Of a DNA stretch of 64,000 bases, positions 28,309-35,032 are shown one piece after another. Position 1 is the first letter of the stretch. Each line of letters starts with the position of its first letter. The notes under the pieces were generated by a model. The model had not been told where the DNA came from. It ran no database searches and saw only the letters and a program-made list of their open reading frames with translations. The stretch comes from Bacteroidota bacterium. Its GTDB lineage: Bacteria; Bacteroidota; Bacteroidia; UBA4408. Position numbers and translations under genes: made by a program. Location: positions 868,001-932,000 of the forward strand of contig JADKCP010000001.1 in NCBI GenBank assembly GCA_016718805.1. The letters run 5' to 3'.

Positions 28309-28728
28309 ATGAAATACGACAACGAAAAGCTAAACAAAATTTACGATAGAACAGATGGCTATTGCCATCTATGCCATAAAAAATTATCATTTTCAAATTA
28401 TGGCGTACTCGATTCTATAGGTTCCTGGCATGTTGAACATAGTAAACCTAAAGCCAAAGGGGGAACCAACCATTTAAACAACTTATATCCAGCCTGTATT
28501 ACATGTAATTTGGAGAAGGGGACTTTCCACTCAAGGACGGCAAGAGGCTGGAATGGTAATACTAGAGCCCCATTAAGTAAAGCAGCAAAAGAAAGTATAA
28601 GAGAAGGTAATACGATCGGAGGAGCAGTCATTGGAGGTGCGCTGGGTATCATGTTTGGGCCACTAGGACTTGTTGTAGGTTCTTTGATCGGTGGAGGTAT
28701 TGGAAATAGTAGTTCTCCAACAAAATAA
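28309..28728 (+). CDS. HNH endonuclease-like protein with C-terminal glycine-zipper segment
   Basis: 139 residues. Residues about 10-75 form an HNH/zinc domain: YCHLCHKKL, WHVEHSKPKAKGGTNHLNNL and ACITCNLEKG supply the two CxxC pairs, the catalytic His in HVEH and the Asn. Residues about 103-133 (GGAVIGGALGIMFGPLGLVVGSLIGGGIG region) are a Gly-rich hydrophobic stretch with small-xxx-small spacing, likely membrane-inserting or oligomerising. A nuclease coupled to such a tail is unusual. It is cotranscribed with the WYL regulator. It may be an effector or an anti-invader nuclease; this is inference. Confidence 0.82.
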   Translation: MKYDNEKLNKIYDRTDGYCHLCHKKLSFSNYGVLDSIGSWHVEHSKPKAKGGTNHLNNLYPACITCNLEKGTFHSRTARGWNGNTRAPLSKAAKESIREGNTIGGAVIGGALGIMFGPLGLVVGSLIGGGIGNSSSPTK

Positions 28729-28844
28729 ATTGTAATCTTTAGTGAGAAGATAGAGGTTACGCAAATTCAATTTTTTGATTGAAAATGTAAAGTGTTATCT
28801 ACTCGTGGTGCGGACCCTATGTTTGTAATTCAATTCAATAAGAG

Positions 28845-29012
28845 ATGAAAAGTCCGATTGGAACAACAGCCAGAACAGGTGAAACTTGTCCTGAAAGCGG
28901 TGTGTGGAAAGTTGAGGGGACACCTTCAACAACAGCACCAATTTCTAAGGGAAACAGAATACCACCTTATGATGGCAGAGCAGTAACTTGGAGATTAATC
29001 CAGTATGCTTAA
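28845..29012 (+). CDS. Small conserved-looking protein (55 aa), YjzC-like
   Basis: Frame MKSPIGTTARTGETCP..SGVW ending VTWRLIQYA. The pattern TGE-x-CPESGVW, then PISKGNRIPPYDG and a late Trp, resembles the small YjzC-like family of unknown function (GE-x-aP-x-G ... G-x-FPp ... W). It lies 116 bp after the HNH stop and is followed 4 bp later by a strong terminator, which supports a real transcribed gene. Function is unknown; given its place it could be an accessory or modulating peptide of the defence island. Confidence 0.65.
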   Translation: MKSPIGTTARTGETCPESGVWKVEGTPSTTAPISKGNRIPPYDGRAVTWRLIQYA

Positions 29013-29016
29013 TCAA

Positions 29017-29047
29017 AAATAAGGGGCTATAATATAGCCCCTTATTT
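29017..29047 (+). terminator. Strong intrinsic terminator closing the WYL-HNH unit
   Basis: AAATAAGGGGCTATA and TATAGCCCCTTATTT form a perfect 15-bp palindrome around one central base, ending in a T-rich tail. It can act in both directions. It separates the regulatory/HNH transcript from the CBASS operon. Confidence 0.88.
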
Positions 29048-29365
29048 CAATTTATTAATCATTGCGACAAGATGTCATATTTGCTTAAAGACCAGAAAGA
29101 TAGAGATATTGAAAAGATTGACAAGAGGAATTTAACACATTTTGGCAGATAAGATTCTGTATATTCTCTGAATTTTTCTGTTGGCATAATGTATGACTTC
29201 GGAAGGTCATCATTCTACTCTATTCTTTATATAGCAGTGGGTGAATTGATAGGTAAATCAGTTACCTTGCAGTTTAGTTGACTAACACCGCATTGGCCAG
29301 CGGAATAGGCACCTCCCTCCAAGAACGATTTCCAAAAGAATTATTAATTTAAAAACAGGCATCAA
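29048..29365 (+). promoter_or_regulatory. CBASS operon promoter region with a 22-bp string shared with 3692-3713
   Basis: 318 bp without a supported gene. The last part (29328-29349) is identical over 22 bases to 3692-3713; it begins ATTTCCAAAAGAATTA. In both places the string ends 16-20 bp before a start codon. It probably marks a shared promoter or leader element. The region also contains a short GC-richer segment at about 29287-29325. Confidence 0.55.
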
Positions 29366-30469
29366 ATGGTGTGGTTTATCCCTTTGGGCATTGCTGCTGC
29401 AATAGCCTTATTGTTATCAGATGATGAAGAAAAAAAAGAAGAAAACATGGCAAATTGTAACAAATTGTTTCTCGATTATGAGAAAAAGATCAGCCTTACC
29501 GCAAATCAGAAATCAAAACTTAGAATTTCACGAACGGCGCTTGAGGAAAAAATCAGAAACGCAATTACGGCAAAAAAGGAGCTGTCATTTAGAGGATTTT
29601 ATATTCAGGGCTCACTCTCTCCTAGATTTGAAACAGCAGTATTAAAAAAGGATGGTACTTATGATGTTGATTTAGGCATTTACTTTAGGACAAAGCCTAA
29701 AGATGTCACATGCACTACAGTTCAAAAGTATATTCTCGATGCTTTATCGAAACACACTTCTGGTGGAGCAAAACATTTAAACAAATGCATTCGGGTTGTG
29801 TATGCAGGGGATTTTGATATTGATTTGCCTGTGTATTATCAAGAAGAGGGAGACAGTGTTCCTCATATTGCAGTTAAAAATGGAGATTGGAGAAAGGATG
29901 ATCCCAAGGGAACATCCGAATGGTTTAAAGAAAAGAAGAAGAATAGTGAAGGGCAATTAGTTCGCGTCATAAAATATATGAAAGTATGGGCTGACAAGGA
30001 TATTCGTGGCTTCAAAATGCCTAGTGGATTTGCTTTATCTGTTTGGGCGGCTGAAAATTTTACTAAAGAGCAGGATCGAGATGATAAAGCTTTAATTGAG
30101 ACTTTGAAAAGAATAAAAAGTGCAGTAATTCTTGGCGTAAATTGTTACTGCCCAAAAGAACCGAAGGATAACCTTACAGCCAATTTAGACTCAGCTCAAA
30201 AGGATAAGTTCCAAAAGGCCCTAAATGAATTTATTGAAGATGCTGAAAAGGCTATATCATCAAAAAACCAACTTGAAGCATCTAAACTTTGGAAGAAGCA
30301 TTTATCTAATTTCCCTGAAGGTGCTGATGAAGATGTTGATAAGAAGGAACAGGAGCTTAGAGTTATGACAAAGACAATCAACTCAAACTTGGCAAAAACC
30401 GCTACCGATGGTAAAATTCAGGCAGCAGTTGGAGTTTCCAATCCAAAGCATAGAAATTTTGGAGGATGA
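29366..30469 (+). CDS. CD-NTase (cGAS/DncV-like nucleotidyltransferase) of a CBASS system
   Basis: 367 residues. The nucleotidyltransferase core shows the GS motif (QGSLSPRF, G82-S83), the metal-binding pair D100/D102 in YDVDLG and the third acid in GDFDIDLPVYY (D151/D153). The C-terminal half is helical (MPSGFALSVWAAENF). Such enzymes make cyclic oligonucleotides after phage infection. The frame from 29366 adds a hydrophobic N-terminus (VWFIPLGIAAAIALLLS); the conventional start would be Met28 (MANCNKLFLDYEK, 29447). The shared promoter string 16 bp upstream of 29366 leaves the membrane-tethered form possible. The stop overlaps the next ATG by 4 bp. Confidence 0.93.
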   Translation: MVWFIPLGIAAAIALLLSDDEEKKEENMANCNKLFLDYEKKISLTANQKSKLRISRTALEEKIRNAITAKKELSFRGFYIQGSLSPRFETAVLKKDGTYDVDLGIYFRTKPKDVTCTTVQKYILDALSKHTSGGAKHLNKCIRVVYAGDFDIDLPVYYQEEGDSVPHIAVKNGDWRKDDPKGTSEWFKEKKKNSEGQLVRVIKYMKVWADKDIRGFKMPSGFALSVWAAENFTKEQDRDDKALIETLKRIKSAVILGVNCYCPKEPKDNLTANLDSAQKDKFQKALNEFIEDAEKAISSKNQLEASKLWKKHLSNFPEGADEDVDKKEQELRVMTKTINSNLAKTATDGKIQAAVGVSNPKHRNFGG

Positions 30470-30900
30470 AATATTTTGGAAAACCAACAATATTATTAAT
30501 TGGTAAATTCAGCATTGAAAAGCGATTTATTGAACAGCATTACAAATTTATATCGTGCTCATATAATAAGGAAAAGCTTGTTTGCAAAGGTTTCTTCAAA
30601 CCAACTAATACTTTATACAACTATAAAATTGTTTACGATGGTATTACGAATCCTTTAGTGACTATAGAGAGTCCTCAAATTGAGTATAATGAGGATATCC
30701 ATATTTATCCAAACTCTAAAAGTCTTTGTTTACACTATCCTAAAGATGAGGACTGGACACGTTACCATCGACTTTTCAATACAATAATACCATGGACCCA
30801 TGAATGGTTCATATTTTATGAGTTATACTTAATAACAGGTCGATGGGAGCATGAGTTTGTTCCCCATCGAAAAAATGCACTAACAAAGGAACCTATATGA
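30466..30900 (+). CDS. E2-like CBASS ancillary protein (short type II)
   Basis: 144 residues. The C-terminal half has the CBASS E2-like signature: HIYPNSKSLCLHYPKDEDW with candidate catalytic Cys88, then NTIIPWTHEWFIFYE, LITGRWEHE and VPH. The HIYP...LCL arrangement mirrors the HPN...C of ubiquitin-conjugating enzymes. In type II CBASS such a protein conjugates the CD-NTase C-terminus to targets and so primes it. Here no E1 or JAB gene is present, matching the 'short' variant. It overlaps both neighbours by 4 bp (ATGA), so translation is coupled. Confidence 0.87.
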   Translation: MKYFGKPTILLIGKFSIEKRFIEQHYKFISCSYNKEKLVCKGFFKPTNTLYNYKIVYDGITNPLVTIESPQIEYNEDIHIYPNSKSLCLHYPKDEDWTRYHRLFNTIIPWTHEWFIFYELYLITGRWEHEFVPHRKNALTKEPI

Positions 30901-31952
30901 TAGAAATAAAACCAAGAGTCTTTATTGGCTCCTCAACAGAGGGAAAAAATATTGCTGAAGCAATCGAGAGAGAACTCTCAGATATTTGCGAATGTAAAAT
31001 TTGGTATAATGCTTTCGAATATGGAAACTCTGCCTATGAAGACTTAATCTATCAGTTAAGTTTATATGATTACGGAATACTTGTCGCCACCTCTGATGAT
31101 ACTATCGTTGCTAGGGGTGAAAAGAAGGAATCGCCTCGCGACAATGTCATCCTTGAGTTTGGTTTTTTTGCCGGCCGTTTAGGAAGACAACGAGCATTCT
31201 TATTTGCAGAGTATGGAATAAAAATTCCTTCAGACTTGGGAGGCATCACTCAACCATTCTTTCCTACTACTAAGAAATCTTGGAGGAATTTTTTTAAGAG
31301 TTCAGCAAGGTTACAAAAGCTTCAAAAAGAAAAAGTTGTCGAACTCTGTGGGAAAATTAAAGTTCACATACAGAAAAGAGAAAAAATGTTCGATTTTGGA
31401 TTTCTCCCCTCTACAGCCCTCGCCTATGGTTACTATAACAATTTTATCTTGAAGGCAGTTAGCAATCTAATGGATGCGAAAAAACTAAAACTGGGAAAAA
31501 CATGTAACTATCCGCGTCAATGTCAAAGAGATGATTCTGCTGTAAAGCAAACCGATATTGTTGACGGAATCAATTTTTCAGATTTGATGTTCACTATTCT
31601 ATTACCCGATAATCTGTCTGCTGATATGTTCGATAAGGTAAAAGCTGCCCGAACAAAAAGTAAATGGGAAATGATAAAAGTAGACGCTGGTGGTTTTCGC
31701 CCTTTTGATTTCTTTATTGAAGCTGAAAATAGCAGTAAGGGAGTTTTACAATTATCAGATATTCCATTGACTCTAAATGCACTGAACGAAGCAATTAAGG
31801 CATACATTGGAAAATCATATATTGGGATTTTGGAGGAAGAAAGGCTCTTGGAAGGAAGAGAAATTCGAGTCTTTAAAAAAGTCCTTGACTACCTCATTTC
31901 AGTAAATCCGATTACAAAGGGAAGAGTGCGAACAGAATTAATAGATATTTAA
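30897..31952 (+). CDS. TIR-STING effector protein
   Basis: 351 residues. Residues about 5-125 are a TIR-like nucleotide-binding domain (PRVFIGSSTEGK, WYNAFEYGNSAYEDLI, ILVATSDD, SPRDNVILEFGFFAGRLGRQRAF), with Glu87 in the expected NADase position. Residues about 165-350 match prokaryotic STING: GFLPSTALAYGYYNNFI opens the domain and GFRPFDFFIE followed by LSDIPLTLNAL forms the ligand pocket region. Characterised TIR-STINGs bind cyclic di-GMP, form filaments and destroy NAD+, killing the infected cell. Position 3 of a coupled CBASS operon supports the same role. No transmembrane segment is seen. Confidence 0.9.
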   Translation: MIEIKPRVFIGSSTEGKNIAEAIERELSDICECKIWYNAFEYGNSAYEDLIYQLSLYDYGILVATSDDTIVARGEKKESPRDNVILEFGFFAGRLGRQRAFLFAEYGIKIPSDLGGITQPFFPTTKKSWRNFFKSSARLQKLQKEKVVELCGKIKVHIQKREKMFDFGFLPSTALAYGYYNNFILKAVSNLMDAKKLKLGKTCNYPRQCQRDDSAVKQTDIVDGINFSDLMFTILLPDNLSADMFDKVKAARTKSKWEMIKVDAGGFRPFDFFIEAENSSKGVLQLSDIPLTLNALNEAIKAYIGKSYIGILEEERLLEGREIRVFKKVLDYLISVNPITKGRVRTELIDI

Positions 31953-31954
31953 AA

Positions 31955-32824
31955 ATGGAAACAGGTTTTCCGATTGCACAAAATGAATCAATCCCCAATA
32001 TCGATTTTTATAGAGGGGCATTTGAAAAGATTAAAAGATATGCTGGTGAACGCGATTATAATAAATTGATGAAAGCATATCTTGAGATTTTCGGAACCTA
32101 TCCACCAAATATATTTCAGGTTGCAGACGGAGACCTTCTGATGGTTGGTAAAATGTATAGAGTTGTTTTTGAAGAGAAAATAATGAACCTAGATAAGAAT
32201 AAACTGGATTCTTTTTCTCATCCTCCATCTAGTATAACCTCACAGCAGAGATTCAATACTATGGGGTCGCCAGTCCTTTATACGGCAAGTGATCAGCATA
32301 CTGCAATTGCAGAGACGGCTAAAGGCAGCTATGGAAAAAGTTTTTATTTAAGCACGTGGGAGTTCGTAAAAGACATACCCTTAACCTATATGATGCTTTT
32401 TTATAAAAATCACTTCAATAATCAATCGCTAAAAGACTTAAGCGATACCGTGGAAACAAAGCTAGACGGTATGCTTCATATTTATGATAAGGAAAAGATT
32501 GAAGCCTTAAAATACTACTTTGAGCATCTAACAACTTATAGTTTGAAAGATCCGTTTGATAATCTGACTTCCGCGATTGGGCACTATTATTTTTATAAGT
32601 TTAAAGCTGAGAGAATTCCTCCCTTAGGATTCATTTGTTACCCATCATTAAAAATGAAAAGAGATTGCTTGAATTATGCATTGCATCCCAAATTGATTTC
32701 AGAAAGGGTTTTAGTTTGTACTGGAATTGAGAAAAGAATACTAATCAGTCAAGATGAAACTAAAACCCATGCACCAATTGAGGTCATGGGGAAAATCCAA
32801 AATGATGGCACAATTGTTTGGTAA
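31955..32824 (+). CDS. RES-domain protein, candidate NAD+-degrading enzyme
   Basis: 289 residues, beginning 2 bp after the TIR-STING stop. The RES signature lies at QQRFNTMGSPVLYTASDQ with Arg99, Tyr109 and Glu120; their spacing (10 and 11) equals that of the R/Y/E triad in the Pseudomonas putida RES toxin (as I recall it, R31/Y41/E52). A later YPSLKMKRDCLNYALHP block also fits the family. RES toxins degrade NAD+ by phosphorolysis. They are normally paired with an Xre antitoxin, which is absent here. Placement inside a CBASS operon suggests a second, cyclic-nucleotide-independent or coupled NAD+ sink. The N-terminal 65 residues are helical and unassigned. Confidence 0.82.
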   Translation: METGFPIAQNESIPNIDFYRGAFEKIKRYAGERDYNKLMKAYLEIFGTYPPNIFQVADGDLLMVGKMYRVVFEEKIMNLDKNKLDSFSHPPSSITSQQRFNTMGSPVLYTASDQHTAIAETAKGSYGKSFYLSTWEFVKDIPLTYMMLFYKNHFNNQSLKDLSDTVETKLDGMLHIYDKEKIEALKYYFEHLTTYSLKDPFDNLTSAIGHYYFYKFKAERIPPLGFICYPSLKMKRDCLNYALHPKLISERVLVCTGIEKRILISQDETKTHAPIEVMGKIQNDGTIVW

Positions 32825-32828
32825 TCGA

Positions 32829-33617
32829 ATGGCGGAATCTCAAACCTTTGATCATATTTCAATTAATGATGATTTTTGGGCACAGCTCAAACCACACCTA
32901 CTATCATGTGGGTTTAAGTTCTTACCTCCTAAAGTACATTTCACCATTGGTTTTGATGAAAGGACCACAGATATAAATTTGCATGTAACTAAGAATGTTT
33001 CTGACTCCAAGAATAAACCTAAAATTACTGTGGTTAAAATCGAAAAAAGAACCCTGGAAGAGGATGCTATTAAAATTGTTCAAAAGCTCTATAGAAAGAT
33101 CTTGAAACCTGTTAATGTTGAAGAACTTGTCAATAAATATGATTATGCTCTTGGCTTCGTACCACTTCCTAAAATTGATGACATTGAAAAAAATGCTGAA
33201 CTTGAGAAGTTATGGATAGATGGATTTAAGGATTTGATTAAAGTTAAAAGAAGTTCACGGTTAAAAATTGAAGGAGACATACTAAAGAGAATTGAAGGCA
33301 TTTCATCTACCGAGGATGTTCAATCATTAACCTTCAAAAACATGGTTGAATTTTCGGAAGAAGCGATAAAAAATGTACCTTGTGGTACTATTATTACAAA
33401 GGAAGGGTCAATGACTGTTGTGTCCTTTAAGGGCAAGTGTTATATAGTTCAATTGGATTCTAAATTTATTGATTTAATTTCTCTCTATATTCCAAAGGAT
33501 TTGGCCAAGCGCTTAATTTATAACACTAAGAGAGCAATTATCCTCATGAAGAATGCGAATAGTTATGATGAGATTAAACATTTGGATAGGCCTTGCCAAC
33601 TTATTAGAACTTCATAG
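32829..33617 (+). CDS. Unknown protein, last gene of the CBASS-RES operon (262 aa)
   Basis: The preferred start is the ATG at 32829, 4 bp after the RES stop; the frame is open further upstream but would overlap RES by 71 bp. There is no signal peptide and no membrane segment. The sequence has an N-terminal domain with beta strands (KVHFTIGFDERTTDINLHV, PKITVVKIEKR), a charged helical middle (residues about 70-165) and a C-terminal beta/alpha segment (GTIITKEGSMTVVSFKGKCYIVQL, IPKDLAKRLI). No family is recognised. Its tight linkage to RES makes an immunity partner, activator or third component possible, but that is positional inference. Confidence 0.78.
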   Translation: MAESQTFDHISINDDFWAQLKPHLLSCGFKFLPPKVHFTIGFDERTTDINLHVTKNVSDSKNKPKITVVKIEKRTLEEDAIKIVQKLYRKILKPVNVEELVNKYDYALGFVPLPKIDDIEKNAELEKLWIDGFKDLIKVKRSSRLKIEGDILKRIEGISSTEDVQSLTFKNMVEFSEEAIKNVPCGTIITKEGSMTVVSFKGKCYIVQLDSKFIDLISLYIPKDLAKRLIYNTKRAIILMKNANSYDEIKHLDRPCQLIRTS

Positions 33618-33703
33618 TAGTATTAGTTTTTAAGCTAACTAAAAACAAAATCATATTTTTAATAGCATCCAAAGCATAATAACTGTTTTTAAATTAAATA
33701 AAA

Positions 33704-34960
33704 GTGATATATCTCTGTTGTGATACAAATGTTTGGATTAATATCTCTAACAGTGAAGAACCTGTGAGACTGTTGAACATCCTTCATGAAGAGATTTCAA
33801 AGGGAACAATAAAACTTGTTGTTCCCGAAATAATCCTGAAAGAATGGCAAAGAAATAAAATTGAAAAAATTGAAGAAAGAATTGAAAGTAATATTAAATC
33901 GCAGATTTCAGGATTGCATAAACTATCCAATTTTGTTGAAAATGAAAGTCGGAATATTTTCGAAGAAGAGAGTATAAGAGCAGAAATGATTCAGGTACAA
34001 CGACTGGTTTTAGAATTAAAAGCGAAATTGACAAAGCACAAGGCGACATTAATAGACTCGGCTAAGCAGAACATAAATCTGGTGGAAATAATTTTCAATC
34101 ACCCAAATACTATAATACTTGAAGCTGATAAAAAGTCATCGGAAAGAGTAATTACACTAGCAATAGAGAGGAAGTTTCCATTTGATGGAAAGAAAAACAA
34201 TTTTGCGGATTGCCTTATATTTTTTCAGTATTATCATTATCTGGTAAAAGAGAAAGTTTCAAACGCGCATTTTGTTAGTAATAATAAGGAGGATTACTTT
34301 CCTAAAGAAATGTTACACGAAGTTTATAGAGTAGAATTCGATAAAGTGTCAGGAAAATTTCATAAGTCATTAAGTGATGCTATGAATAGCTCTTTAGAGA
34401 AGGAAATTGTCAAAGAAAATGAATTGAAACACATTGAATTAATTGCTAAAATAAGAGAAGGTTACAAACATGAATCAAAATGCTTAGTTTGCTCAGAAGA
34501 TGGTGAGGATGATGCAAGTTTACTAAGAGATTTAAAATCAATCTTGTTCTTTGAAGGAACTATAGAGATTAACGATCAAAGAATAGAATATGAAAATCCC
34601 AATCAGTTGAATCTTTTTAAAAGTGACTCTTCACTAGATGAGCTTGAACCTGGCTTAATCCCAAATTTGTTACTAACTGCTACTTGTAATAATTGCGGGA
34701 GTGAACATTTCATGTGCCCTGAATGCGAAGAGGTAATTTTACTGTATGACATTGATAAAAATAAAGTTGAATCCTGTATTAACTGTGAGATAGTCTTTAT
34801 TTATAGGGAAGATAGGGGAAGGAAAGGAGAAATTGAAAATGTTGAATTCACCATATTGAAAGAAGATACGATTTGTTCAAGATGTGGAAATCATTTTCTT
34901 TCAAGAGGCGATAATTCTGATTTATGCTCAGATTGTGAGGAGTTTTATAAGCGGAACTAA
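33704..34960 (+). CDS. PIN-domain protein with C-terminal zinc ribbons
   Basis: 418 residues from a GTG start at 33704. Residues about 1-185 are a PIN-like nuclease: the first acid in CCDTNVWINIS, an internal coiled insertion (about 50-125), and NNFADCLIFFQYYHYL with the later acid and a VSNNKEDYFP strand. This layout resembles the DUF4935-type PIN family. The C-terminal half carries CxxC pairs (CLVCSED, CNNCGSEHFMCPECE, CINCE, CSRCGN, CSDCE), probably two to three zinc ribbons. A likely RNase with a sensing tail in the defence island. It is separated from the CBASS operon by 86 bp. Confidence 0.82.
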   Translation: MIYLCCDTNVWINISNSEEPVRLLNILHEEISKGTIKLVVPEIILKEWQRNKIEKIEERIESNIKSQISGLHKLSNFVENESRNIFEEESIRAEMIQVQRLVLELKAKLTKHKATLIDSAKQNINLVEIIFNHPNTIILEADKKSSERVITLAIERKFPFDGKKNNFADCLIFFQYYHYLVKEKVSNAHFVSNNKEDYFPKEMLHEVYRVEFDKVSGKFHKSLSDAMNSSLEKEIVKENELKHIELIAKIREGYKHESKCLVCSEDGEDDASLLRDLKSILFFEGTIEINDQRIEYENPNQLNLFKSDSSLDELEPGLIPNLLLTATCNNCGSEHFMCPECEEVILLYDIDKNKVESCINCEIVFIYREDRGRKGEIENVEFTILKEDTICSRCGNHFLSRGDNSDLCSDCEEFYKRN

Positions 34961-35032
34961 TTTGAAGTAATTGTGATGTGTTTAATTTATTATTCAATTC
35001 AACTGAGATTGCTGACGGGTTGCCCGAAATGT

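Noticed and set aside
29072..29152. A 26-codon open frame (MSYLLKDQKDRD) before the CD-NTase
   Set aside because: Too short, no similarity and in a likely promoter region; no support beyond chance.
32754..32828. Upstream extension of the fifth CBASS-operon gene, overlapping RES
   Set aside because: It would overlap the end of RES by 71 bp, whereas an ATG 4 bp after the RES stop gives normal spacing.
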